Origin: Phialophora verrucosa
Taxonomy: Eukaryota > Ascomycota > Eurotiomycetes > Chaetothyriales > Herpotrichiellaceae
DNA length: 64,000 bases
NCBI GenBank assembly: GCA_002099365.1
Contig: MSED01000009.1
Location: 2,294,001 to 2,358,000 of the forward strand
Direction: 5' to 3'
The notes under the pieces are model-generated. The model searched no databases and had not been told where the DNA came from. It worked only from the letters and a program-made list of their open reading frames with translations. Shown here piece after piece: positions 36,229-46,302 of this stretch (the first letter of the stretch is position 1; the number at the start of each line of letters is the position of its first letter). The position numbers and the translations under genes were made by a program.

Positions 36229-36882
36229 GTCGAACGCAGCAGAAGAAGGATGAAGTATTAGTTTCGCAGACGTGTCTCCGAGACTTGTCCATCAATGCCA
36301 TTAGGAGACGCGGTTGCTTTTAAAGGACACTCCTCCTGAACGGGATGACAGTGGTGGAAACCGTGTGACACTCTTGGTATAGGTATGCACCTCTTTCGCT
36401 GGCAAAGTACCTAAAGTAGACACCTTATCTCACAGCAATCTGGTGTCGCCGGTGGGGCGCCAGAAGCGACGCACAGCGCAAGGGCATAAAAGGAGGCTAA
36501 CCTGGTATGGGCAACATCTGAGCTCTTGCACTCCCTGTTATCCCTTATCGGCGACGCTCTGACATGCCCAGAAATCTGGGCGGACTCGGATGACGGCTGC
36601 GGGACCGGCAACGAACGAGGCTCCCATGATGTCTTGGAAACTTCTGGGATAAGCCCCAGCCAATAACTCTTTCTCTAGTCGGTCGCTACAGAGCGCGGAA
36701 TGACTTTGGATGTGGTTGGTTGAGCGAACCTCTCCCGCTTCCAGCATAAATATACCATACAGCCACCCAGCCCCGACGATGGGCGTGTTTCACGAGACAG
36801 ATATTTCCGCAGAATCGAGTTCTGTTGGCTCTTTTACCCCGTGACGAGACCACTTGGGGCATCCGACAATACTGGCGCCAAC
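36229..36882. promoter_or_regulatory. Divergent region RidA-like / permease
   Basis: 654 nt separate the divergent starts of the RidA-like and permease genes. No gene or named site is recognised. Confidence 0.4.
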
Positions 36883-38629
36883 ATGAGGCACGAGGTCCAG
36901 TCAAGCGTCGACGAGCAAGTCAGCACAAGCATTGACGCGCCCGGCTTGTCTGCGGAAGAGAGACAATTGAGAGCGCAAGGCCATACAGGCGAACTCCCTC
37001 GTCAATTTGGGACTCTCGCGACAATCTCGCTGGCCTTTACCATCACCAACTCATGGATCGGAATCTCGGCCGTCTTTGCAACTCCGCTGTTCGCTGGCGG
37101 TGGGCCAACCGTCTTTTGGGGCCAGCTGGTCGCTGCAGTTGCCTGCAGCTTCATCAATGCTGGATTGGCCGAGCTCGCCTCAGCCTTTCCGTCCAGCGGA
37201 GGGCAATACCAGCAAGTGCTATCCGTGTCGCTTTTCTTTTGGCACTTCGGCTGACCGTTTGTTTACAGCTTTGCCTTCATGGTCGCGCCACCTAGATACC
37301 GAGCTGTTGTTGCTTTCACCACCGGTTGGCTGAGTGTGGTGGCTTGGTGGATGACGGCTGCATCGGCCTGCATCTTTTGTGCTCAACTCTGTGTCAACTT
37401 GGCCTCTTTCTTCAATCCGGACTATGTCTGGACGCAATGGCAGGTATACCTGGTCTATCTGTTGTTGACCTGTCTGGCGGTGGCCCTGTTTGTTCTCCTG
37501 CCGACCTTCATGCCCAAGACCGAGATTGTCTTCTTCTTTGCCACTGTCCTGGGCTTCGTCGTCTTCTTCATTACCGTCTTGGCCACTTCCGACACCAAAC
37601 AATCCGGCCGCACGGTGTTCACCGAATGGAAAAACCAGACTGGATGGAACGACGGTATTGCCTTCTTCCTGGGCGTTGGGAGCTGCATGTACATCTATCT
37701 TGGTATGTCAATCCATTGGAAATTCCCCTTTCGCACACCGTGGCAAAGAATGACCGGTCTGAACAGCCACCGACTCGGCGACTCACATCGCAGAGGAGAT
37801 GCCAAATCCATCGAGGAATGTTCCCCGTGCCATCGGGATGACCATGGTCATTGGGACTGTGACCAGCTTTCTGTGGACCATAGCCTTCATGTTCTCTAGC
37901 AACGATCTGGAAGAGGTCTCTTTATCCTCCCTCCCCATCCTCACGGTCTTCTATCAAGCCCTTGACTCAAGAGGAGGTGCCGCATTTCTGGCGGTATGGC
38001 TTCTGTTCGTGTACTACGGAGCCTCAATCTCCTGCTTCCTGACCGCCGGACGACTCACGTGGGCATTTGCACGCGACAATGGTCTCCCCTTTTCCCATTT
38101 CTTCGCCAAAGTTCATCCCACGCTTCGAATACCGGTCAATGCTTCCCTTCTCACCATGGTTTTCTGCGCCGCTTACGGAGCCATCTACATCGGATCCACG
38201 ACGGCATTCAACAGCTTCATTTCGCTCTCGATCCTCGGCTTAAACATCACCTACGCCATACCTCAAGCGATTGTTCTTTTCCGTGGAAGAGACAAAACTC
38301 TCCTGGCCCGTCCGTTCGACCTGGGTCCGATCCTAGGTCCATTCTGCAATGCCTTCTCCGTCCTCTGGACCCTCTTCATGACGGTCTTGTTTTGCTTCCC
38401 CGTGTTCTTGCCTGCGACTGTGGAGAACATGAACTACGTCAGTGTTGTTCTCGTGGGAGTAGCGGTGCTGACATTGTGTGTTTGGTGGGGCGGGAAACGA
38501 AGAACCTTTACCGGGCCGGTGATTCGAATTGATGGACTTGAAACATTGAATGAGCTGAACAAGGCTGCCACCCGGGCCGGCGGTGAAGGAGGAATGGGAA
38601 GCTCGAAGAAGACGGAGACTGCTCATTGA
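36883..38629 (+). CDS. APC-family amino acid/GABA/choline-type permease
   Basis: Plasma-membrane transporter of the fungal amino-acid/choline (GABA permease, Hnm1-like) group. There are three exons: 36883-37211, 37269-37702 and 37767-38629, giving 541 residues. Intron 1 (57 nt) is GC-AG, with donor CCA|GCAAGT. It restores GGQYHFAFMVAP, the expected family block; without it the frame breaks. Intron 2 (64 nt, GTATGT...AACAG) restores YIYLGATDSATHIAEEMPNP, the conserved AThxxEE-P motif of this subfamily. About 12 hydrophobic segments are visible. The start ATG at 36883 gives a 30-residue hydrophilic N-terminus before RQFGTLATISLAFTI. The substrate is probably an amine or amino acid; it cannot be narrowed further. 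Confidence 0.92.
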
Positions 38630-38973
38630 TCTTGAGCCCTCTTGGGTTCTGCCTATGTGCTATTCTTTGCAAAGGCTGTTAATTTTCGTGCGAAGATATT
38701 TCGTCGATCATCGACCTCGACAATTGAATCTTGCCAATTTCTGTACAGGAATATATTGTTGAGGCTTTTTTCTACCTTGTACTCAATGCTGAGGGTTGGG
38801 CTAGACTTGGTTACCTTTGCCCTTGGATCCGTTTCTGGTATTGACGATTTGTTCACATGTTCCAACAGCTCTATCATACGTGGTTGTCTCGGGGTTCCGA
38901 CAGAAAAACAACATGGAAACCACTATGAGCATTCTCATTCAAGCTGCACAACATACTGCCCGATGGACGGCAA

Positions 38974-39864
38974 TTAGAAAAGATCTCGCTGTGTCGTCCC
39001 TTCCGTCCTGATCAAGTCATAGGGATGGCGAAAGTCGGTCCAACCGCAAAAAGGAGCACTGGCCTTCCAACCGAGAAGATCCTGCACGTCAGGATCGTAT
39101 TTTGCGACCTGTTCCTTGGACACGGCAAGGAATTGGTTCTCCTCGGCACGACAGACGCCCTTGCAGAACAAGGCGACGATGACACTGCGGAACTCGTCGG
39201 CCGTGGTGTTTCCCCCTGCCGCGTGGTAACAGTTGCCCATGACGAACACGCAGTCGCCTGGATCCATCTCGGCATAGGTACATTCCTCCATCTTGGGCTT
39301 GCGTTCGTCGTCCCAAACATGAGAGCCGGGGACGATTTCCGTGGCGCCGTTTGCCCGCGTCGTCTTGGACGTGGCGACGATGCAGCCAAGCTTGGTGGTC
39401 TCGCGCGGATCTCCGTGCGCGTGTGTGGCGTGGTGGTCTTGGTCGTCGCGGTGGAGGCCCTGCCTGGCACTCCCCGGCCCAACACGGACGGTGAAGAAGC
39501 TCGACAGCAGCGGCGGGCTGGTGCAGGAGTTGCGCGAGTCTCCCCACCAGGAATCGGTCGTGATCGTGAGCACGTCGTCCACGGCGGCTTTGACCGTCGG
39601 GTGCTGGAGGATGTTTCGCACCGCGGCTGGCGATTTGCCTGCAAGACCACACACCGTTTTTGTCTGCTTGGCGAAGACGTTCAGGCCCGAGTTGAAATCG
39701 GCGTCGAGGTAGGGCTGGATCTCGGCGTTGATTTCGTCGATGGCAGCCGGCGAGAGCAGCCCTTTGATGCGCACGGCGCCGTCTCGATACAGTGCTTCCA
39801 ACACCTTCTCCATGGGTGTGCCATTGGCGAAGGATTCGACGGGCGAGACTGCTGTGAGACCCAT
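38974..39864 (-). CDS. PhyH-family Fe(II)/2-oxoglutarate dioxygenase
   Basis: Single exon of 296 residues. It shows the phytanoyl-CoA dioxygenase fold seen in fungal tailoring enzymes. An N-terminal helix (LEALYRDGAVRIKGLLS, about 22-38) precedes the iron-binding H-x-D at His138/Asp140 in GLHRDDQDHH. The distal His214 is in MGNCYHAAGGN. A 2-oxoglutarate-binding Arg is expected about 10 residues later; Arg in TTADEFRSVIVAL fits. Similar proteins hydroxylate, desaturate or endoperoxidise secondary metabolites, or act on acyl chains. It is divergent from the GMC oxidoreductase over 638 nt, suggesting co-regulation. Opposite-strand frames up to 284 residues overlap it but are shadows of its GC-rich third positions. 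Confidence 0.9.
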   Translation of the reverse strand: MGLTAVSPVESFANGTPMEKVLEALYRDGAVRIKGLLSPAAIDEINAEIQPYLDADFNSGLNVFAKQTKTVCGLAGKSPAAVRNILQHPTVKAAVDDVLTITTDSWWGDSRNSCTSPPLLSSFFTVRVGPGSARQGLHRDDQDHHATHAHGDPRETTKLGCIVATSKTTRANGATEIVPGSHVWDDERKPKMEECTYAEMDPGDCVFVMGNCYHAAGGNTTADEFRSVIVALFCKGVCRAEENQFLAVSKEQVAKYDPDVQDLLGWKASAPFCGWTDFRHPYDLIRTEGTTQRDLF

Positions 39865-40502
39865 GGTGTATTCTTATGATGATATTGAAGGATTTAGAGA
39901 TGCAAGTGCAGTAGGGAACACACCTGCGGTGGTGGTGTTCAGTCCGTTCTCGGGCTTTGAGGTCTGTATGTACTCCATACGAGCTTGGATGCCCGGCGGG
40001 TGCAGCTGGCGAGTGCTCGTTCCATCGGATCGTTTGTGGTCGTCATTCAACTACCAACAGAACGGCCTATGTTGAAGCCAGCGGTCCAGAAGCTCAAGCA
40101 GTCGGGCTCCTTGTATGTCCAGATACGGCAAGCCTCCAAGGCGCTTATCGCAGCACCAGAAACGGAATGGCTGCAGCTCGAACTCTTTCCCCACGCCTTA
40201 ATCTAGGTCCCGGCGCAGATGTCGCCCAAATCAGGAAAAGGCTCTTCTCGCAGATAAGAAAGAACAACAGGGCCGGCCGCGTCTCCACTCACTCTGCTGT
40301 TGAGGAGCACACGATCGATGAGCGGCCCAGCCTCTGACAATGCGTAGTTCTGTTTGCTCCAAACAAAAGCCCATCTGAGCTTTTCAGGCTAGCCCCATCA
40401 CTATCATAATATTTTTGAACACCTGCGGACGATCAAAAATATGGTCAAAGTTCTTAAGCTCCAGGGAGGAGGGCAGGCGGGAATCGTTGAGAAGTCGCAA
40501 TC
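39865..40502. promoter_or_regulatory. Divergent promoter region PhyH dioxygenase / GMC oxidoreductase
   Basis: 638 nt between divergent starts. It is a plausible shared control region for the neighbouring Zn2Cys6 regulator. CGG triplets occur, but no convincing CGG-Nx-CCG repeat is claimed. Confidence 0.4.
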
Positions 40503-42308
40503 ATGTCGCTCAGTACGGAAACAACAACATCTCCTGTGGGAGATGACTCAACGACATCGACCTTCGACTACATAATCTGCGGAGGCGGAACGGCCGGTTG
40601 TGTCATTGCTGCGAGACTGGCGGCGGAAACAATTGCGACTGTGTTGTTGGTCGAGGTGGGTAGAGATGCCAGCGAGTCGCCGGATGCCTTGATACCTGGA
40701 AAGTTCGTTCACCAGCTGTTCGGCGGAGACAGTGATGGAATCTGGGCGATGCCCAGTGTACCACAGAAGGAACTGAACAATCGAGAGATAGTGTTTCTCC
40801 GAGGAAAACAACTTGGTGGCACCTCAGCGGTGAACTACATGGCGCTCGCACGAGGTCCAGCTGCCGATTACGACGAATGGGCTCGACGAACCGGTGACAA
40901 AGCGTGGAAATGGAGCAATATCCTGCCGTTGATGAAGGAGCTGGAAGACTTCAGACCACAGCCGCCCAAGGGATTCGAAAAGTATGCTGACCTGGACCCG
41001 GCCAAGCACGGTGTGGGAGGACCGCTCAGGATTGGTTTCGGAGATGTAATGACTCCTGGCGTCGAGCGATTCTTCCAAGCGTGCCGCGAGACGGGCATTG
41101 GATTCTGTCCCGACAACAACTCGGGAAACCCCGTCGGGGTGGGCCTTGCACAGTTCAACAACAGCGGAGGCATCAGGTCATATGCTGCGAACCGCTTCCT
41201 CGACAGGGAGAAACAGCAACAACTGCCCAATCTCAAGATCGTCACTCGTACCTTGGTCAACAAGATCATCATCTCTGACGGCACGGTTCCCCGGGCGGTG
41301 GGTGTGGAAGTCACCGATCTATCCACCAGAAGGACGTCTCGTGTGTGCTGCCGTCGAGAGGTCATCGTGTGCCAGGGGACATTCGGATCCCCTCAAACAT
41401 TGATGCTGTCCGGGATTGGACCGCGGGAACACCTCCAAAGTTTTAACATCGATTGTGTGGTAGATAACCCTGGGGTGGGCTCGAACATGCTCGACCACAG
41501 CATCCTGACCCTCGAGTACCTGGTCGACGACGACCACGTGGCTCATAACCAGATCTTCGAAAACCCGGAACTGCTGGCCGAAGCCGACGCGATGTATGCA
41601 AAGGACAAGACAGGGCCGCATAATGTCTTCGGAACGAGTGGAGCTGTGGCTTTCCCCAAGCTTGAGGGATTGTTTGAGAGCTCAGAGTTCCAAGTTCTCG
41701 ACCAAGTTACCCAAGCCCACATGTTGGAACCAACTCGACCGAACGCAGAGATATGGCTCGGATCGGGGCCGGTGGCATTCGAAGGAGAAGCTCAGAGCGT
41801 CTACATGCATCACGAACTTCTGCTCCAAAACAACCTCTCTCGTGGTACGGTTCGTCTGAAGTCAGCAGATGCAAGAGACCTACCAGAGATCGACCCTCAT
41901 TTCTTCGAGCACCCATACGACCAGCGGATCGCCATCGAGACTGTCAAGCAGGCCATGAAGATCGGAAAGGCCGACGCTTACAAGTCGTATATTCGTGAAG
42001 TTGTGCATGGGCCGAGCAGCGATGATGACGAGACCGTCCGAGAATTCGTCCGCCACCATCTAGGTCAAGGCTATCATAGTATGGGCACCTGCAGAATGGG
42101 ATTCCGTGATGACACGGAGGCCGTTGTCGACCAAGACTTTAGGGTCATTGGCGTACAGGACCTTCGGGTGGCCGACCTTTCGGTCTGTCCCGTGCTGACC
42201 TGCAACCACACCCAGATCAACGTCTATCTCATTGGCGAGATCGCTGCTAGAAGGCTAGTGCAATCATTTCACGCCAGGGGAGGTGGCGCTCATGCGGGTA
42301 GATTGTAG
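40503..42308 (+). CDS. GMC-family FAD oxidoreductase
   Basis: Single exon of 601 residues. The FAD-binding dinucleotide fold is near the N-terminus (DYIICGGGTAGCVIAARLA, Gly-x-Gly-x-x-Gly at about 27-32). The GMC signature 1 region is RGKQLGGTSAVNYMALARG (about 100-118). Signature 2 follows, GSPQTLMLSGIGP, and the C-terminal domain ends with GYHSMGTCRMG and CNHTQINVYLIGEIAA. The His of YHSMGTC is the usual catalytic base. The second catalytic residue sits in the NHTQ block, where many relatives have NTQ/NPY. There is no signal peptide, so it is probably intracellular and acts on an alcohol or similar small metabolite. It is convergent with the Zn2Cys6 regulator. Confidence 0.93.
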   Translation: MSLSTETTTSPVGDDSTTSTFDYIICGGGTAGCVIAARLAAETIATVLLVEVGRDASESPDALIPGKFVHQLFGGDSDGIWAMPSVPQKELNNREIVFLRGKQLGGTSAVNYMALARGPAADYDEWARRTGDKAWKWSNILPLMKELEDFRPQPPKGFEKYADLDPAKHGVGGPLRIGFGDVMTPGVERFFQACRETGIGFCPDNNSGNPVGVGLAQFNNSGGIRSYAANRFLDREKQQQLPNLKIVTRTLVNKIIISDGTVPRAVGVEVTDLSTRRTSRVCCRREVIVCQGTFGSPQTLMLSGIGPREHLQSFNIDCVVDNPGVGSNMLDHSILTLEYLVDDDHVAHNQIFENPELLAEADAMYAKDKTGPHNVFGTSGAVAFPKLEGLFESSEFQVLDQVTQAHMLEPTRPNAEIWLGSGPVAFEGEAQSVYMHHELLLQNNLSRGTVRLKSADARDLPEIDPHFFEHPYDQRIAIETVKQAMKIGKADAYKSYIREVVHGPSSDDDETVREFVRHHLGQGYHSMGTCRMGFRDDTEAVVDQDFRVIGVQDLRVADLSVCPVLTCNHTQINVYLIGEIAARRLVQSFHARGGGAHAGRL

Positions 42309-42424
42309 GTGACCATGACCTTTCATTGTTGGTGTCGTTTGGGTGTGGGGGCGGGCGAGATGGGACAGTTTGTTTGGACCACAGGCAAAGATAGGGTGGA
42401 CTTGACAATGATCTGAATTGTTAG

Positions 42425-44017
42425 TCACACAAAGAGCATGGCGCCAAATGAGCCGGCGGGTAGAGGATCTGTATAGTCTGGGCGAATACCAGTGCTCCAG
42501 ACCTGTTCCAGAATCTTCATGGACGTCTCCACGTTGCGAAAACCTCCGCTTCGTTGCATGACCACTGATCGGTCTCGCAGCCACTGCTGCCGACGTTGGT
42601 CCCGCACCTCCAATCCCGCGTGGAAGAGAGGCCATAGTAAATGATCAGTCCATCCAGTCGAAGGTATGGTGAGCTTGGAATGGTAGAAGACGCTTTGTAC
42701 GAGCCAGGAGACCTCGTCCTCATCGGCCTCAATACGAAAGATTCGAATGACATAGAGAGCAATGGCGTGGCGGAAAGCTTCTGTGAGATGAAGCCAGCCT
42801 TCCCCCCTCTCTGTATGCATCGGCAAGCTTAATATTCGTCTCTTGTAGTCTTGCACCTTTGCAATAACTTCCCCGGTGGGATGCGAAGGGTCATGTTGGG
42901 TTTTAAAGAGTGCAACGACCTCCGCGACAATGCCAAACTGATCGGTAGGAGATGGAAAGACATCGTAACTCCACTGCCGTGTCGGTCCGGTAAAGGAAGC
43001 CACATCTTCCGGGGTGAACAACGGCTTTCGTTGGTTGTTAGCTGCACACATGATATCGAGCCATGCAATATATTGTTCCACAAACGTGTCTTGCGTCCGG
43101 TTGGCACCGCGTAAGTCGATGAGCTTCTTTGCGGCCCCGAAATGGGCGTCAAAGTTCGAAGCGTAACCGAGACACATGTCGGTCAAAGTAAGCATCAGAA
43201 TGGTGGTGATATTCCCGTCGTCGCTTGCACAATTTTCTGACCACAGCTGTTCCTGCAGCCGGCGCATGGCCTTGCCTCGAAACTTCCAGCAATCCACCTT
43301 GCAAATCTCGTTCGACAGACGTACGCTCCAGTGGCTTGCAGCCAGGGCGGCACAGGCATACAGGAGAGGCGGCTTCTCCACCGCAAGCTGAAGTATGAAT
43401 TGGGAATAGGGATTTCGAATCGTGGTGTTGTCAACACACAGCTTCGGAGCGACTTCAAAGAGATGATAGTTCAGTATGTACTTGAGCTCCAAGGGAATGT
43501 TGTAAGGGTCCAATGGGCTGCTCAGCACAAGCAGGGAGCTATTTCTCGGTGGTACATTGTCATCGACAAGTTGGTCAAGAAGCTCGTCCGGTCCATCGAG
43601 GTCGAGGTCTGTCGGCTCAAGGCTTAGGTCGAAATCCACAAGAGCAGCCTGGTCAAACCGAGCTGGGCTCCAATCCGTCGTCGTGGGGGAGCTGGTGGTA
43701 GAAGTGCCGTGAGAAGGTGATAAGGCAGCTGGTACAAGTGACGTGTCTGACGATTGTCTTTCGGACGGGGTGTGATGAGATTTCGGGATGGGACGTTTTG
43801 AAGGGACGCGTTGCTTTGCCTTCCAAGTCGATTGCTCCTTCGCGAATGACATGTCTGCTAGCTTGCCACGAGTCGCCATGCCAGCCCAGCGTAACGCGTA
43901 GCCTCCGCAGTCTAGCCCTTTGTTTAGACAGGATTTGCACTTCGGTAGCTCTCTGGAGCATTTCCGCCCCCGCCGGCGGCACGTCAAACAGGCAGCGCCA
44001 TGGTATTTGGTGCTCAT
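42425..44017 (-). CDS. Zn2Cys6 transcription factor
   Basis: Single exon of 530 residues. A complete binuclear zinc cluster lies at the extreme N-terminus: Cys10, 13, 20, 27, 30 and 37 (CX2CX6CX6CX2CX6C). A basic linker and Ser/Pro/Thr-rich spacer follow (about 60-130). From about 170 there is a fungal transcription-factor homology region with blocks such as LPLELKYILNYHLFEVAPKLC-like helices and ANNQRKPLFTPEDVASF. Its position between the GMC oxidoreductase and the C45 acyltransferase makes it the likely local regulator of the accessory group (inference). The start codon is 36 nt downstream of a hexanucleotide repeat in the leader. Confidence 0.92.
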   Translation of the reverse strand: MSTKYHGAACLTCRRRGRKCSRELPKCKSCLNKGLDCGGYALRWAGMATRGKLADMSFAKEQSTWKAKQRVPSKRPIPKSHHTPSERQSSDTSLVPAALSPSHGTSTTSSPTTTDWSPARFDQAALVDFDLSLEPTDLDLDGPDELLDQLVDDNVPPRNSSLLVLSSPLDPYNIPLELKYILNYHLFEVAPKLCVDNTTIRNPYSQFILQLAVEKPPLLYACAALAASHWSVRLSNEICKVDCWKFRGKAMRRLQEQLWSENCASDDGNITTILMLTLTDMCLGYASNFDAHFGAAKKLIDLRGANRTQDTFVEQYIAWLDIMCAANNQRKPLFTPEDVASFTGPTRQWSYDVFPSPTDQFGIVAEVVALFKTQHDPSHPTGEVIAKVQDYKRRILSLPMHTERGEGWLHLTEAFRHAIALYVIRIFRIEADEDEVSWLVQSVFYHSKLTIPSTGWTDHLLWPLFHAGLEVRDQRRQQWLRDRSVVMQRSGGFRNVETSMKILEQVWSTGIRPDYTDPLPAGSFGAMLFV

Positions 44018-44052
44018 CCTGCTCCTCGAAATCTCGGGTGATTGGTTGATTC

Positions 44053-44105
44053 GCGAAGGCGAAGGCGAAGGCGAAGGCGAAGGCGAAGGCGAAGGCGAAG
44101 GCGAA
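44053..44105. repeat. Hexanucleotide tandem repeat (GCGAAG)n, about 8.8 copies
   Basis: Eight perfect GCGAAG units run from 44053 to 44100, with a partial ninth. They lie in the presumed 5' leader of the minus-strand Zn2Cys6 gene (start at 44017). On the minus strand the repeat reads CTTCGC and would encode Ala-Phe repeats in one frame if translated, but that frame is not the regulator's. Confidence 0.95.
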
Positions 44106-44817
44106 TGTGAGGGTGAAAGAGAGGCGTTCTGTGTCGAAACGGTTGATCAACCGCTGACCACTACGTGTCAGTAGACGTCCGTCATTGAAGCCAGAAGTTA
44201 GTATCAAGCGTTCTGTCACGGCTCGAACATGAAAGGAGGGGATGATAAGAGGGAGATGATTGGTACGTAACACGCCTGGACGTCTGGCCCTGATAGTAGC
44301 TCGTTTCTAACCAATCAGATGCCATCTTTACATAATAATGAACACGGGCGCCCTTTGTAGATTACAGCTAAAGGCCCGCGGGTTACAGGTATTTGTCTCG
44401 TCGCATATCCCTACCGCGCTCACCACCAGCGCCAGTATCCAGGCTGCTACACGTACCCTGTACTGTACATTACATAACCAGCTACCGAGGACCCCGCTAC
44501 CTCGGCAGGTACTTGAGGTACCATACGGTATCTACAGTAGGATAAGTAGGTCAGGCACTTTGTTTTAGCTAAAGGCGAATAACTACAGGACGTAGTTCTG
44601 CCCTAGGTAGGTAGATATCACCGCTACCTTCCTTTTACCCCTCTCACGACCTGGAAACATGATACTTATTAGCGCTGACTGACCTCTTCTTGCATTCAAG
44701 GCACTACCAAGTACTGTGATGGGCTTGAGGGTCAAAGTTGCACCCGCGAAGGGGTTCTCCTTTTTTCGCCCTGCATAAACTGCATGGCCGAGATGCAGGG
44801 TACTGCTTCTTCAGCAT
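44106..44817. other. Intergenic region with GTAC-rich short inverted repeats
   Basis: From about 44440 to 44620 the sequence is dense in GTAC/GGTACC-type palindromes and short inverted pairs (for example CCGAGG ... CCTCGG). No gene is seen. It may be a relic of a small non-coding repeat. Confidence 0.4.
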
Positions 44818-45876
44818 TCATGCATCGAATGCCATGCGATACACTCCATCCGGCTGGCATAGTTTTCCCATTGTGACTGTGGCGTGCTTTTTCCTCAAGT
44901 CCATGACAATGTTGAACAAGGTTGCGTCTTCACTGATCCCCTGCTCGGACCTGCAAATCGACACCGGAAATCCTTCGTGGTCATCGAAAATACTTTTGAA
45001 TGTATCCAGACTATTGACTCCACCTGCAAGCAATTTCTCGTTGGTAACCTGTTTCATTCTAGGCAGCCTGGCGAAAGAGTCATCCTCTGGGTCTTCCCAA
45101 CTTCCCGCGTGCTTTTCGATCAGATGATTACTGTGGATGATCCGACGCTCGGTATCGGCATAAAGTCGAATGCAGGTCTGAGGGGTGAATTCGAAGCTGA
45201 AGGCGTCTGTGGCGTCCGCCACCAAGAGATGCACGGATCCTGCCACTCGAACTCTCTGAAGCTCTTCTGCCGCCTGCGATGCCGTTCGACACTCCAACGC
45301 CATGCGCATCGCAATCTGTACAGGGAGCTGCGTGCTGTTGTAACCCTTGGCTCTGATGGCATTCATGCAGATACCCACGCCCCTTGAATTCATGCCGATC
45401 TTGCCAATGATCCCTGCTTCGGTCATGACCTTGATGGCCGGGAGTCCCGGGGATATGATTGTCATCATTCCGGCATTGGCTTTCTGCGCCTCCATCCAAT
45501 CCCAGTTCTGGCCGAGGAAGGTGTTGTCTCCTGTATCCCAATATACCGTCGTGCATCCGTCGCTCGGGACACTGAGATTCGCCGCGAGAAGACCGTACGC
45601 AATTTCCGTCCTGACGTTCAAGGCAACAATGTCCAGAATCTGACGGCCAGAGCCAGCGGCAATGCCTGTGATTTCTTCATAATATCTCGGCCACCTCTGA
45701 CGGATTTGCTCCTCAAATTCTTTCGCGACGACCAAGATATCTTTCCAGTCTTTTGCGGTATATTTCTTGAACATCCAGGTATAGAACTCTACGCTGCCCT
45801 GGATCTGAAGCGGAAGAGCCTTGCCATGTTGGAGCCCAATTTCATAAGGGGTACCATGACAGCGAATATCGAACAT
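44818..45876 (-). CDS. Acyl-CoA:6-aminopenicillanate acyltransferase-like protein (peptidase C45, penDE-like)
   Basis: Single exon of 352 residues, close to the 357 of Penicillium PenDE. It belongs to the Ntn-hydrolase C45 family, which self-cleaves between Gly and Cys to free the catalytic Cys. Here the site is Gly107-Cys108 in SDGCTTVYW, with the same DGCTT context as PenDE. Other family blocks are PYEIGLQHGKALP (about 10-22), GQNWDWM (about 122-128), AGIIGKIGMNSRGVGICMNAI (about 154-174) and HSNHLI. There is no ACV or isopenicillin N synthase gene in the window, so beta-lactam synthesis is not implied. The family also includes amidases and transferases acting on other N-acyl compounds. PenDE ends in a peroxisomal signal; this protein ends AFDA, without one. 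Confidence 0.92.
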   Translation of the reverse strand: MFDIRCHGTPYEIGLQHGKALPLQIQGSVEFYTWMFKKYTAKDWKDILVVAKEFEEQIRQRWPRYYEEITGIAAGSGRQILDIVALNVRTEIAYGLLAANLSVPSDGCTTVYWDTGDNTFLGQNWDWMEAQKANAGMMTIISPGLPAIKVMTEAGIIGKIGMNSRGVGICMNAIRAKGYNSTQLPVQIAMRMALECRTASQAAEELQRVRVAGSVHLLVADATDAFSFEFTPQTCIRLYADTERRIIHSNHLIEKHAGSWEDPEDDSFARLPRMKQVTNEKLLAGGVNSLDTFKSIFDDHEGFPVSICRSEQGISEDATLFNIVMDLRKKHATVTMGKLCQPDGVYRMAFDA

Positions 45877-46302
45877 GGTTTCACAATGTCGTGAAACTGT
45901 CCCAATGTGGCAGAATATTAGTCAATCTCAGAGCATTTGAGGCAGACTTGATTCTGGAAAACATGTCGGTGGTAGTGGTACTCGAAGGCCACAACGCTCA
46001 ATCAAACATGGTGACTTGCCTGAACCTCAAGCCCATTTTTCATTCCCGCTGGGATATCCGGCTCAGAGGCAACCTGAATGCGTTCCGCCGAAGTGGCTTA
46101 TCGGCGGGACCGACTTCCCAATGCGGGACTTCGATAAGCAGGCTGTGATCGGTGCGTCTTCCAATCATGACACTAATTAAACCTTTACTGTACCCCGGAG
46201 CACAGATCGGTGCAATGTGGATGATATCTAGCCGTGACCGAGTCAGAGCGACTCTGACTCTTTCATGTCGCCATCAATTGCTTATTGAATGTGCCCTGGA
46301 GA
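45877..46302. promoter_or_regulatory. Divergent promoter region acyltransferase / deacetylase
   Basis: 426 nt between divergent starts, with a palindromic GAGTCAGAGCGACTCTGACTC around 46240-46260 (TGACTC-type half sites facing each other). It resembles Gcn4/CpcA-type half sites but is unproven. Confidence 0.4.

Noticed and set aside
39025..39879. 284-residue plus-strand open frame opposite the PhyH dioxygenase
   Set aside because: It is antisense to an intact enzyme with all iron ligands. Its length comes from GC-rich third positions, and two further overlapping frames of 187 and 212 residues in the same place show the same effect.
43653..44273. 206-residue minus-strand frame with an Ala-Phe repeat
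   Set aside because: The repeat is the translated hexanucleotide tract at 44053-44105, and the rest overlaps the zinc cluster of the true regulator in another frame.
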